This document shows, one piece after another, positions 46,981 to 55,411 of a DNA stretch of 64,000 bases. Source of the stretch: Uliginosibacterium sp. Its GTDB lineage: Bacteria; Pseudomonadota; Gammaproteobacteria; Burkholderiales; Rhodocyclaceae. Both the position numbers and the translations under genes were made by a program. The DNA is taken from contig JADKDZ010000007.1 of NCBI GenBank assembly GCA_016718265.1, positions 1 to 64,000 of the forward strand. The letters are read 5' to 3'. The notes below the pieces were generated by a model, which was given only the letters and a program-made list of their open reading frames with translations, did no database searches and had not been told where the DNA came from. How positions within the stretch are numbered: position 1 is the first letter of the stretch; each line of letters opens with the position of its first letter.

Positions 46981-47622
46981 ATGGGCGATCTGCTCGACTG
47001 GATTCCCAAGCCGATCCGTCGCCGCCTGCTGGCGCGCACGCTCGACATCCGCGAGCGCTACCCGCAATACGCCATCGGCCGCGGCAGCTACGGCAAGGCA
47101 CGCGTGCTGAGCTGGAACGAAGGCAGCACCCTCGTCATCGGCCACTACAGCTCGCTGGCCGATGGCGTCAGCATTTTCCTCGGCGGCGAGCACCGCATCG
47201 ACTGGGGAACGACCTACCCCTTCAGCACCTTCTGGCCCGAAGCGCAAGCCATCAAAGGCCACCCCGCCAGCAAGGGCGACGTGCATATCGGCAGCGATGT
47301 CTGGATCGGCGACCATGCCGTCATCCTCTCCGGCGTCACGATTGGTGATGGTGCCGTCGTCGGCGCCAACGCCGTCGTCACATCCGATGTCGCGCCCTAC
47401 ACGATTGTCGCTGGCAACCCCGCCCGCCTGATTCGCCCGCGCTTCGCCCCGCACCAGATCGAGGCCCTGCTCGCCGCACGCTGGTGGGACCTGCCCGAAG
47501 CCCGCATCAAGGCCCTGCTGCCCCGCTTGCTCAGCCCCGACATCGACGCGCTGATCGCCGCACTGGCCAACCCACCCGACGCAGCAAGCGACAATCAACC
47601 CAGCAAGGGCTTCAAGGCCTGA
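46981..47622 (+). CDS. CatB/Vat-type hexapeptide acetyltransferase
   Basis: A 213-residue left-handed beta-helix protein. FLGGEHRIDWGTTYPF is the CatB/VatD active-site loop with the catalytic His; repeated hexapeptides run through VHIGSDVWIGDHAVIL and VTIGDGAVVGANAVVTSDV, ending in IVAGNPARLIRPRF. Relatives acetylate chloramphenicol, streptogramins or surface sugars. There is no sign of a resistance cassette; with no sugar locus nearby the substrate is open. It overlaps the convergent response regulator gene by 28 bp. Confidence 0.88.
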   Translation: MGDLLDWIPKPIRRRLLARTLDIRERYPQYAIGRGSYGKARVLSWNEGSTLVIGHYSSLADGVSIFLGGEHRIDWGTTYPFSTFWPEAQAIKGHPASKGDVHIGSDVWIGDHAVILSGVTIGDGAVVGANAVVTSDVAPYTIVAGNPARLIRPRFAPHQIEALLAARWWDLPEARIKALLPRLLSPDIDALIAALANPPDAASDNQPSKGFKA

Positions 47623-48323
47623 TAGGCACTCCGGCTGAAGGGAATGCGGGAGCCATCCGCCAGAATCGCCACGTGGCTGTCTTTCGCCACCTGCTCGATC
47701 CGTGCAATCCGCTCGATATTCACGATGAATGAGCGGTGAATCCGCAGGAAGCGCGCCGCATCGAGCTGGGTTTCCAGCTCAGACAAGCGCTGGTTCTTCA
47801 TATAGCCTTTGCCGTCGGCATGTATCCGGATGTAGTCGCCTTGCGCTTCCACATAGTCGACGCGCTCCGTTGCCACCACATGCACCTGGCTACCGTCGCG
47901 GATCAGCACGCGGCTGAGCGGCCCGTCTCGCCGGCCAGCCTCGCTCACCAGACCCTCAAGTGCTGGCGTCGCCAGTGGCCGTGCCCGCACCTGACCGAGC
48001 GCATCGTCCAGCCGCTGCTGACTGAAGGGCTTGAGCAGGTAATCCAGCGCATGCACCTCGAAGGCCTTGAGCGCGTACTGGTCGTAAGCTGTCACGAAGA
48101 TATAACGGGTCTTGTCGCCCGCCAGCCCGACTACCTCGAAACCGTCGAGCTTGGGCATCTGAATGTCGAGAAACACCACATCCGGCGACAGCTCGGAAAT
48201 GGCCTTCACCGCCTCGAAGCCATTCGCACACTCCGCCACGATCTCGACGTCGGCATGCGCAGCGAGATACTCCCGCAGCACGTCGCGCGCCAGTGATTCG
48301 TCATCCACAATGATCGTCCGCAT
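47595..48323 (-). CDS. LytTR-family response regulator
   Basis: A 242-residue regulator. The receiver domain (1-120) has IVDDESLARDVLR, phospho-acceptor Asp in VVFLDIQMPKLDGF, TAYDQYALKAFEVHALDYLLKP. The LytTR DNA-binding domain (~140-240) contains VDYVEAQGDYIRIHA and FLRIHRSFIVNIERI. It starts 3 bp after the kinase stop, forming a LytS/LytR-like pair. LytTR proteins bind direct repeats; no target site was identified in the window. Confidence 0.93.
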   Translation of the reverse strand: MRTIIVDDESLARDVLREYLAAHADVEIVAECANGFEAVKAISELSPDVVFLDIQMPKLDGFEVVGLAGDKTRYIFVTAYDQYALKAFEVHALDYLLKPFSQQRLDDALGQVRARPLATPALEGLVSEAGRRDGPLSRVLIRDGSQVHVVATERVDYVEAQGDYIRIHADGKGYMKNQRLSELETQLDAARFLRIHRSFIVNIERIARIEQVAKDSHVAILADGSRIPFSRSAYQALKPLLG

Positions 48324-48325
48324 CC

Positions 48326-49393
48326 TCACTCCCCGGCCGTTTCCACCGGCATCTCGATCTCGACACTGAAGCGATCGGCTTCCCTGCGCGCCACCAGCGA
48401 CGCCGCACTGCCACAGGCCACCGCCAGACGCCTTGAAACATTCGCCAGACCGATTCCGCCGCGCGCACGCGCGGGCGCATCGGCATCCACACTGTTGTCG
48501 ACCACGATGCGCAGCTGTGCGCCCGAACGTTCGGTACGCAGCCGCAGCAGGCCGCCTTGCGGCAGCTGGCTGAGGCCATGCTTCACCGCATTCTCGACCA
48601 GCGGCTGCAGCAGCAAGGGCGGCACCAGGCACTGCAGCGAGGCCTCATCGATCCATTCCTCCAGCATCAGCCGATCTCCGAAGCGGATCTTCTCGATCGC
48701 CAGGAACTGCCGCACCAGACCGAGCTCATCGGCCAGCGCGATCCGCTCCGCGGCCCCCAGGCGCAAACTCGTGCGCAGAAAGTCCGCCAACAACAGCGTC
48801 ATCTGGCGCGCCTTGCCGGCATCTTGCGACGTCAAGGCACTGATCGAGTTCAGACTGTTGAACAGAAAATGCGGGTCGATCTGCAAGCGCAGCATCTGCA
48901 ACTCCGCTTCCTGCGCCAGCACGCGCGACTCCAGCGCACGCTGCGCCGCCGCCTGACTCAGCGCGTGCTCCACGAGCAAGTAGTGGCCAACGCCGCACAA
49001 GCCGTAGAGCAGCGTGCCCAGGCCCAGCACCATCGCGATCACCACCCGATCCAGCATGATCGCAAGCCCCGGCAACTCGGCCAGTGGCCACAGCGCATTC
49101 CAGATACTTGCGACCATCGCCCAAGCCAGGCCCGAAAGCAGCGAGGCGACACTGAACACCCCCAACACCTGCCCCAAGCCCTTGTCGGCCAGCGGAAAAG
49201 CACGGCTCAGGTAGTACACGGAGTAGGCCGTGCCCACCGCAAACAGCATTGCCAGAGGCAGTGCAAACAACAGCGCGTTGAGCCAGGCTTCGTCCCGCAC
49301 CAGCGCGATCAGCCCCGCCAGCACCCCCCCCAGCATCAGCCAGGCGAAAAAATAGAGCATCGTGCTGCGGCGGCTGGCAAACAGATCGTGCAT
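48326..49393 (-). CDS. LytS-like membrane histidine kinase
   Basis: A 355-residue kinase. Four or five hydrophobic helices (~12-150) precede the His_kinase domain with LQIDPHFLFNSLNSIS (His near 174) and a degenerate ATPase domain with LLLQPLVENAVKHGLSQ and ARGGIGLANVSRRL. It has no external sensor domain, so it may sense membrane state or the neighbouring LiaF-like and small membrane proteins. It is 14 bp after that gene and overlaps nothing. Confidence 0.9.
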   Translation of the reverse strand: MHDLFASRRSTMLYFFAWLMLGGVLAGLIALVRDEAWLNALLFALPLAMLFAVGTAYSVYYLSRAFPLADKGLGQVLGVFSVASLLSGLAWAMVASIWNALWPLAELPGLAIMLDRVVIAMVLGLGTLLYGLCGVGHYLLVEHALSQAAAQRALESRVLAQEAELQMLRLQIDPHFLFNSLNSISALTSQDAGKARQMTLLLADFLRTSLRLGAAERIALADELGLVRQFLAIEKIRFGDRLMLEEWIDEASLQCLVPPLLLQPLVENAVKHGLSQLPQGGLLRLRTERSGAQLRIVVDNSVDADAPARARGGIGLANVSRRLAVACGSAASLVARREADRFSVEIEMPVETAGE

Positions 49394-49407
49394 CGGCAGC
49401 CCCGCGC

Positions 49408-50115
49408 TCAGTTCTTCACCTCAAACCCGCCCATGATCGCGTAGCCGCGCACGATCAGGCGTTTGCCCGCTTCGGCAGGCACCCGGGTCTTGTCCTCAAA
49501 ACCGCCCATGATCCCCGAGCCCTGCAAGACCACCGTCCAGTCCGCCGGCACTTTCAACTCGATGCCGCCCCAGAACGCCATCACGTTCAGCACGGCTTCG
49601 TTCTCGATCGAGGCGTTGCGAAAATCCAGCTCGCAGCCGCCCATGATCGCCGTGACATCGCCCCCCCTGAAATTCTGTGTGTGGAGCTGACGCCGATAGC
49701 CGCCCATGATGGCCGTCGCATCGATCCGTTCCTCGCCAAGGGGCTCGGTCACCGATTGCCAGGGCAAGCCCTGGCGCTTGCCACCGCGCCCGAAGAGGAT
49801 CGATACGCCAAATCCGATCAGCAACAGCGGCCACCAGGCCCGCCAGCTGAAATCGATCACGCCGAGCCGGTGCAAGGTCATCGTCGCGCCGACAAGGATG
49901 AAGGCACCGCCCCACCACAGATGGTGGCCTCGGCCTTCGCCGCAACCGGTGAGAATCTTCACCGCGCCGATCACCACAAAGATCAGCGGCCAGAACTGAC
50001 GAATCACGTCTGCGTCCAGCACCCCCAGATTGCGCAACAAAAACAGCAGCCCGACTCCAATGGCGATCAGCCCCAGAATCAACTGGCTGGACACACGACG
50101 CTCACACTTGCTCAT
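49408..50115 (-). CDS. LiaF-like membrane protein (DUF5668 / cell-wall-active)
   Basis: A 235-residue protein. Four hydrophobic segments at the N terminus (ILGLIAIGVGLLFLLRNLGV, WPLIFVVIGAVKILTG and two more) are followed by a soluble beta-rich domain with a repeated AIMGG motif (ATAIMGGYR, VTAIMGGCE, GIMGGFE, AIMGGFEV). LiaF in Firmicutes inhibits the LiaRS system that senses envelope damage. ATG 50115 is preferred because an AAAGGG ribosome site is well spaced; ATG 50139 is possible. Together with LytS and LytR it forms a three-part envelope-stress-like unit. Confidence 0.82.
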   Translation of the reverse strand: MSKCERRVSSQLILGLIAIGVGLLFLLRNLGVLDADVIRQFWPLIFVVIGAVKILTGCGEGRGHHLWWGGAFILVGATMTLHRLGVIDFSWRAWWPLLLIGFGVSILFGRGGKRQGLPWQSVTEPLGEERIDATAIMGGYRRQLHTQNFRGGDVTAIMGGCELDFRNASIENEAVLNVMAFWGGIELKVPADWTVVLQGSGIMGGFEDKTRVPAEAGKRLIVRGYAIMGGFEVKN

Positions 50116-50126
50116 GACATACCCTT

Positions 50127-50285
50127 TCAAACCAGACATCGCACAACGGGCAGAATGAAGCCCGGATCAAACCAGGCCAGATTCACCAGGCCGAAATGAC
50201 TCAGCAGGCACAATAGCCCCAGACCGACAAGGCAAGCCCCCACCACCAGATCTACCTGCGGATCATCTTCCATTACGATCAGCAT
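50127..50285 (-). CDS. Small membrane protein (52 residues), unrecognised
   Basis: An ORF starting at ATG 50285 with a strong GGAGGGG ribosome site and ending in TGA 12 bp before the LiaF-like start. It has an acidic N terminus (MLIVMEDDPQ) and one hydrophobic helix (LVVGACLVGLGLLCLLSHFG). It overlaps the end of the next small gene by 23 bp. The family is not recognised. Placement in the operon and the ribosome site support it being real; function is likely membrane-associated. Confidence 0.55.
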   Translation of the reverse strand: MLIVMEDDPQVDLVVGACLVGLGLLCLLSHFGLVNLAWFDPGFILPVVRCLV

Positions 50286-50487
50286 CGTCCCCTCCCGCCA
50301 ACTCGCGCCACAGACGGCGGCGCCAGCCCGACACCACGAGCGCCAAACCCACGGCGATCAAGCATACCGGCCAATAGAAGGCCAGCCAGGCCCACCCTGC
50401 AGACGACCCGTAGACGAGCCACGCGGCCACAAAACCCAGCCCGAGCATCCAGCGCCGGGCGCTAAAACCCTTCAAATATTCCCCCAT
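50263..50487 (-). CDS. Small two-helix membrane protein (74 residues)
   Basis: Starts at ATG 50487 with GGAGG just upstream (MGEYLKGFSARRWML...), has hydrophobic segments LGLGFVAAWLVYG and WLAFYWPVCLIAVGLALVV, then a charged tail (RRRLWRELAGGDDADRNGR). It looks like part of the same minus-strand operon as the LiaF/LytS/LytR genes. No family is recognised with confidence. Confidence 0.65.
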   Translation of the reverse strand: MGEYLKGFSARRWMLGLGFVAAWLVYGSSAGWAWLAFYWPVCLIAVGLALVVSGWRRRLWRELAGGDDADRNGR

Positions 50488-50669
50488 CGCGGCCTCCAGT
50501 ATCCGGGTTGCCTGCACCTTATCGCACCGGCCTGGCACGACAAACCGGTTTTCGGTGAAATGCAGAAAACCCTCGTTGAGCTGCGCCCAACACGCGCAAA
50601 CCGTCCGGCCCGAATAGAACAGCCCCGGACTTTACCCCGCAGGTTCAGCCTTCAACCCTTCGCTCGCCG

Positions 50670-50703
50670 CTGTCACCGGACTGCAACACGCCTCGCCTAG
50701 CAT
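50670..50703 (+). promoter_or_regulatory. Pho-box-like promoter of the PhoX-type phosphatase
   Basis: CTGTCAC-CGGA-CTGCAAC (50670-50687) has the 7-4-7 spacing of a PhoB half-site pair; the first half fits CTGTCAT well, the second weakly. About 10 bp further is TAGCAT, a 4-of-6 -10. Suggests phosphate-starvation induction, tentatively. Confidence 0.4.
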
Positions 50704-50743
50704 GCACCCCCAGCAGCTTGATCACCCACACAGAGAGCACAAC

Positions 50744-52927
50744 ATGAAAAAGACCCCAGAGACCCGGCACGACATCGACCCGGACGATATCGGCTTCAAC
50801 GATTCTGCCAACCCGCACATCGGCGAGATGCTCAGCACGCGGCGTGGCTTCCTCAAGGGCAGTGCCGGCGTCACCCTGGCCTCCATGCTCGGCCTTGGCT
50901 TATCCGCCTGCGGGGGCGGTGGCTCGGTATCCGCGAGCAGCGGCAGTTCAAGCTCCAGCTCCAGCGGCGGCAGCGCCCGCCTGATGGGTTTCACTCCGGT
51001 CGCCAAGAGCCTGGCTGATGCCTTCAGCGTCCCGGTGGGCTATACCGCCAGCGTGATCTACGCCCTGGGCGACCCGCTACGCGCCGCCACGCCAGCTTTC
51101 CGCAACGACGGCAGCGATGAAGACTATGACAATCGCGCCGGCGACTGCCACGACGGCATGGAGTACTTCGGCCTCAACGCCAGCGGCAAGCCAGACGCCG
51201 CGAGCAGCACACGCGCCCTGCTGGCGATGAACCATGAATACGTCACCCCCACCTTCCTGCACGTGAATGGCCCCACGGCCGGCACGCGCCCCGCGGCCGA
51301 AATCGACAAGGAAGTGGCCTGCCACGGCGTCTCGGTGGTCGAGATCGCCAAACGCGATGGCCGCTTCGCCACGGTACAAAGCTCGTCCTTCAACCGCCGT
51401 GTCACCGGCATTACCGAAATCGAGATCGCCGGTCCGGCGCGCGGCCACGCCCTGCTCAAGACCCGCTTTTCCACCACCGGCACCCGCACGCGCGGCACGC
51501 TCAACAACTGCGGCACCGGCAAGACCCCCTGGGGCACCCTGCTGACCGGCGAAGAAAACTGGGCGGGCTACTTCAAGCGCGCGGCGGGCGACGACGCCAA
51601 GCGCGATGCCAAGAGCGTGTTCGCCCTGAACCGCTACGGCCGCAAGCAGGCCAGCAGCAGCCGCTACGGCTGGGAGACCGCCGGCGCCGACGATCACTAT
51701 GCCCGCTGGAACATCAGCGTCACCGGCGCCGCCGCTGATGGCAGCGACGACTACCGCAACGAACTCAACGGCCAGGGCTACATCACCGAAATCGACCCCT
51801 ACGACAAGACCGCCGTCATCCGCAAGCGCAGCGCCCTGGGCCGCTTCAATCACGAAGCCGCCGCCGTCTCGAAGCCGGTGGCGGGCCAGCCGCTCGCCAT
51901 CTACATGGGCGACGACGCGCAGAACGAATACGTGTACAAGTTCGTCACCACCGCCAAGTGGAACGCTGCTGACGCCCAGCCCGCCGACCGCGTCGCCACC
52001 GGCGACAAGTACCTCGATGCCGGCACCCTGTACGTCGCAAAATTCAATGCCGATGGCACCGGCACCTGGCTGGAACTCTCGATGGCCAACCCCGCCGTCA
52101 GCGGCTACGCCAGCTACGCCTTCGCCGACCAGGGCGACATCGCGATCAACGCCCGCATCGCCGCCGACGCCGCCGGCGCCACCAAGATGGACCGCCCCGA
52201 GTGGTGCTCGGTGAATCCCGCCAATGGCGAGATCTACTTCACCATGACCAATAACAGCAGCCGCACTGCCGCCACCGTCAACGCCGCCAACCCCCGCGCC
52301 TATGCCGACAGCAAGGGCAGCACCAACCAGTCCGGCAACGTGCACGGCCACATCATCCGCATCGCCGAAGCGGGCAACGACGCCGCCGCCACCCGATTCA
52401 GCTGGGACGTCTACGTGTTTGGCGCCGAAGAAACCTCGCCGGCCGCCACGGTCAATCTCTCCGGCCTCACCGCCGACAACGACTTCTCCAGCCCCGACGG
52501 CCTCGGCTTCACCCCCAGCACCGGCATCTGCTGGATCCAGACCGACGACGGCGCCTACACCGATGTCACCAACTGCATGATGCTCGCCGCATTGCCGGGC
52601 CAGGTCGGCGACGGCACGAGCCTCAGCGTGGCCAGCGGCACCAGCACCGTCACCACCTACCTCGGCAAGCCACCGGGCACCCAGCTCAAGCGCTTCCTCG
52701 TCGGCCCCGTCGACCAGGAAATCACCGGCATCTGCGAAAGCCCCGACGGCAAGACCCTGTTCGTCAACGTCCAGCACCCTGGCGAAGGCACCCGCGCCGC
52801 CGATCTGGCCGACCCTGGCAAGTACACCAGCCAGTGGCCCGCCAACGCCGGCTACGGCGCCGGCAACCGCCCCCGCTCCGCCACCGTGATGATCACCAAG
52901 AATGACGGTGGCCTGATCGGCAGCTGA
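50744..52927 (+). CDS. phoX: PhoX-family (DUF839) alkaline phosphatase, Tat lipoprotein
   Basis: A 727-residue exported phosphatase that releases phosphate from organic phosphate esters; the family uses Ca and Fe. The Tat motif STRRGFLKG (Arg33-Arg34) precedes a hydrophobic stretch and a lipobox ending LSAC-G (Cys56), then a Ser/Gly-rich linker. The PhoX body includes GVSVVEIAKRDGRF, TPWGTLLTGEENW, GRFNHEAAAV, MDRPEWCSVNP and SPDGLGF motifs. ATG 50744 gives the Tat signal. Codon use is strongly GCC/ACC-rich. Single gene, preceded by a Pho-box-like site. Confidence 0.85.
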   Translation: MKKTPETRHDIDPDDIGFNDSANPHIGEMLSTRRGFLKGSAGVTLASMLGLGLSACGGGGSVSASSGSSSSSSSGGSARLMGFTPVAKSLADAFSVPVGYTASVIYALGDPLRAATPAFRNDGSDEDYDNRAGDCHDGMEYFGLNASGKPDAASSTRALLAMNHEYVTPTFLHVNGPTAGTRPAAEIDKEVACHGVSVVEIAKRDGRFATVQSSSFNRRVTGITEIEIAGPARGHALLKTRFSTTGTRTRGTLNNCGTGKTPWGTLLTGEENWAGYFKRAAGDDAKRDAKSVFALNRYGRKQASSSRYGWETAGADDHYARWNISVTGAAADGSDDYRNELNGQGYITEIDPYDKTAVIRKRSALGRFNHEAAAVSKPVAGQPLAIYMGDDAQNEYVYKFVTTAKWNAADAQPADRVATGDKYLDAGTLYVAKFNADGTGTWLELSMANPAVSGYASYAFADQGDIAINARIAADAAGATKMDRPEWCSVNPANGEIYFTMTNNSSRTAATVNAANPRAYADSKGSTNQSGNVHGHIIRIAEAGNDAAATRFSWDVYVFGAEETSPAATVNLSGLTADNDFSSPDGLGFTPSTGICWIQTDDGAYTDVTNCMMLAALPGQVGDGTSLSVASGTSTVTTYLGKPPGTQLKRFLVGPVDQEITGICESPDGKTLFVNVQHPGEGTRAADLADPGKYTSQWPANAGYGAGNRPRSATVMITKNDGGLIGS

Positions 52928-53068
52928 GCCCCGCCCCGCTCGTCCTGTCTGCCGCGCTGGCGGGGCGAGCAAGCAACGCACCCAGCCGTCATGCCTGGGC
53001 CAGCATAGCCCGTCCGTACTTTGCGGCACCCCGTAGAGTACGAGCGGCGCTCGCCCGCCAGCCCATCT

Positions 53069-53281
53069 CCGTCATGCCTGCGCAGGCAGGCATCTAGCGG
53101 CTTGAACTCGCGGCGGAGACGCGCGGACACGCGGTCCACGTCGGCACCCGCAAGGCAAAGACACTGGGTCCCTGCCTCCGCAGGGACGACGGGGTGGCGT
53201 GATGCCCGCAAAGCCGCATCCCGCTTGGCTCTCCAAGCCCCTGCCCGCACAGGCATACCCTGTGCGGGTCTCCGGGCACAT
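53069..53281. repeat. Composite dispersed repeat, copy 1
   Basis: First copy of a ~210-bp repeat with two palindromic cores: ATGCCT-N8-AGGCAT near its left end and a second core (CCCTGCCTCCGCAGGG) in the middle, then CCGCATCCCGCTTGGCTCTCC and a GC-rich tail. It fills most of the 400-bp gap between phoX and the Rhs remnant; nothing else is supported there. Confidence 0.75.
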
Positions 53282-53350
53282 TCGAATCAGATTTTTCAGC
53301 CGCTTGCTGGCACAATCGTAAGCGTGTGCGCGATTCCGACCATCTTCCGT

Positions 53351-54563
53351 TCAAGCTGCTCTCCAGGCACGGCCTCCAGCCGGCTCACCACCCTGCCGCT
53401 GGGCGATCTGCAGCGCAATCTGGCCTGGGATGCCGCCTCCCGCCTCGTGCAGCAGGACGACATCCCCACCGCAGGCGCCACCGCCACCCGCCGCTTCGGC
53501 TATGACCGGCTCGACCGCTTGCTGAGCCAGGATGTCGACGCCTCCCCCAGCGCGACCAATACCCAGCAGTTCCGCTACAGCTGGGATCTGGCCGGTAACC
53601 GCAGCACCTACAGCTACAAAGACGGTACCGGCAGCTGGACTTACACCCACAGCACACCGAGCAGCAGCAACCGGCTCGCTTCCGTCACCGGCAGCACCGG
53701 CAAGCTCAGCTATACCTACGACGAAGCCGGCAACCCCAAGGGCGATGGCGACAAAACCTACACCTGGCGCGCCAGCGGCTGGCTCGATAGCCTCAGCCGC
53801 AACGGCCTCACCACCCGCTACGCCTACAACGGCTTCGCCCAGCGCGTGGCCAAGCTCAGCGGCAGCACGCCCAACACCAGCGCCGACACCCGGCTCTACA
53901 CCTACGACGAAGCCGGCCACCTCTTGGGCGAATACACCGCCAGCGGCCAGCTGATCCAGGAACACGTCTGGCTGGGTGACACCCCCATCGCCCTGATCGA
54001 CGCCCAGGGCGTCAAGCTCGTCTTCGCCGACCAGCTCGACACCCCGCGCCGCATCACCGACACCACCGGCAAAGCCTTGTGGAAATGGAACGGCGAGGCC
54101 TTCGGCCTCACCCTGCCCAATGAGGATGCGGATGGGGATGGTAAAGCCCTCACCTACAACCTCAGATTCCCGGGGCAGGTTTTCGATAAGGAATCAAACC
54201 TGCATTACAACTGGCATCGGTATTACGATCCGGCGACGGGGCGGTATGTCTCCAGTGACCCGATTGGGTTGGCGGGGGATTAATACTTATGGGTATGTGG
54301 ATGGCAATCCCGTAAGTTTTGTTGATCCGCTGGGGTTGCAAACAGCAACGTTGCCCTTATCCCCTGCAATTCCATCCCTCGTAGGTCTTTGCGCAGCAAA
54401 CCCTGTTGCCTGTGCATCAGCTGCACATGATGACAGTTCTCGCAAAAGGGGCGAACCCTACTTCCTCAGGGAATGTGTGAGGCTATCAAAAATGATTGTG
54501 ACGCAGAGTGGGAAATGGCTCATGCCATATGCAAAGACTCGCAAAAATTGGGGTCAGTTCTAA
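53351..54563 (+). pseudogene. Rhs/YD-repeat protein C-terminal remnant (truncated, frameshifted)
   Basis: About 310 codons of an Rhs repeat protein lacking the N-terminal and most of the repeats. YD repeats are clear: YDRLDRLLSQDVDA, YSWDLAGNRSTYSY, YTYDEAGNPKGDGD, YAYNGFAQRVAKL, YTYDEAGHLLGEY. The Rhs core end ...NLRFPGQVFDKESNLHYNW, RYYDPATGRYVSSDPIGLAG is followed by a frameshift in a GGGGG run near 54275. The other frame continues INTYGYVDGNPVSFVDPLGL and about 70 unrelated residues (a would-be toxin tip) ending in the transposase-element terminal repeat. No intact start, toxin or immunity gene is present, so it is dead. Confidence 0.88.
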
Positions 54564-54568
54564 CATTC
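54550..54568 (+). repeat. Left terminal inverted repeat of the transposase element
   Basis: GGGGTCAGTTCTAACATTC, exactly inverted at 56262-56280. It also contains the TAA stop (54561-54563) of the Rhs remnant tail. Confidence 0.9.
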
Positions 54569-54600
54569 CAACATCACACCGCCTCTGATAAGCTCCCACC

Positions 54601-55374
54601 ATGGCGAGACCTTTGAGACTTGAGTTTGCCGGGGCGGTGTATCACGTCACTTCGCGTGGAGATCGGCGCGAAGACATCTTTCTGGATGACGATGATCGTC
54701 AGGCCTGGCTGAGCGTGCTGGGGCAGGTGTGTGATCGCTTCAACTGGGTGGTGCATGCGTACTGCCAGATGAGCAATCACTATCACCTGCTGGTAGAGAC
54801 CGTGGAGGGGAACCTCTCGGCAGGCATGCGCCAGCTCAACGGACTCTACACTCAGCGCTTCAATCGCCGACATGGCATGGTCGGGCACCTGTTTCAAGGG
54901 CGATACAAAGCGATCCTGATTCAGAAAGAAGCGCACTTGCTGGAGCTGTCACGCTACGTCGTACTCAACCCCGTGCGGGCGAGAATGGTGGCGACTCCCG
55001 AGGAGTGGCTGTGGAGCAGCTACACATTCTGTCTGCAAGACCAGTTCTCGCCGCCATGGCTCGACACCGACTGGCTGCTCGGGCAGTTTGGCACGCAGCG
55101 CAGTCTCGCGCGCCGAGCGTATCAGCGCTTTGTGCGCGAAGGCCACGGTCTCCCCTCCCCGCTGCTCGCCACCAGACACCAGCTCTATCTGGGGGACGAC
55201 GCCTTTGTGGCGCAGCATCGCCAGGAGACTTTGCCCGAGCAGCTTCGCGAACTATCCTTGGCACACAAGCGATCTCTGGCGCACCCGTTGAGCGACTATC
55301 AGGCAACTTACCCTGACAGAGACGAAGCCATGGCAAAGGCTTATCAAGCCCGCAAAAATTGGGGTCAGTTCTAA
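54601..55374 (+). CDS. REP-associated tyrosine transposase, C-terminally truncated copy
   Basis: A 257-residue Y1/HUH transposase (RAYT type). MARPLRLEFAGAVYHVTSRG is the typical start; MSNHYHLLVE is the HUH metal site (~60) and ELSRYVVLNPVRARM holds the catalytic Tyr (~119), so the catalytic domain is intact. The normal C-terminal helix-turn-helix is missing: after MAKAYQA the frame runs into the next copy's terminal repeat and stops as RKNWGQF. Thus it might nick DNA but could lack site recognition. Likely product of the tandem duplication. Confidence 0.85.
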   Translation: MARPLRLEFAGAVYHVTSRGDRREDIFLDDDDRQAWLSVLGQVCDRFNWVVHAYCQMSNHYHLLVETVEGNLSAGMRQLNGLYTQRFNRRHGMVGHLFQGRYKAILIQKEAHLLELSRYVVLNPVRARMVATPEEWLWSSYTFCLQDQFSPPWLDTDWLLGQFGTQRSLARRAYQRFVREGHGLPSPLLATRHQLYLGDDAFVAQHRQETLPEQLRELSLAHKRSLAHPLSDYQATYPDRDEAMAKAYQARKNWGQF

Positions 55375-55379
55375 CACTC
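55361..55379 (+). repeat. Internal copy of the terminal repeat
   Basis: GGGGTCAGTTCTAACACTC, one mismatch from the left end. It marks the junction of the two transposase copies and supplies the stop of the first. Confidence 0.88.
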
Positions 55380-55411
55380 CAACATCACACCGCCTCTGAT
55401 AAGCTCCCGCC

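Noticed and set aside
43907..47101. Very long open frame (1064 codons) on the minus strand
   Set aside because: Only the last 459 codons are PurB. The rest is antisense to the nitronate-monooxygenase-like gene and results from high GC content.
53021..53350. N-terminal extension of the Rhs frame
   Set aside because: It is translation of the composite repeat (also found at three other sites) and contains no Rhs-like sequence.
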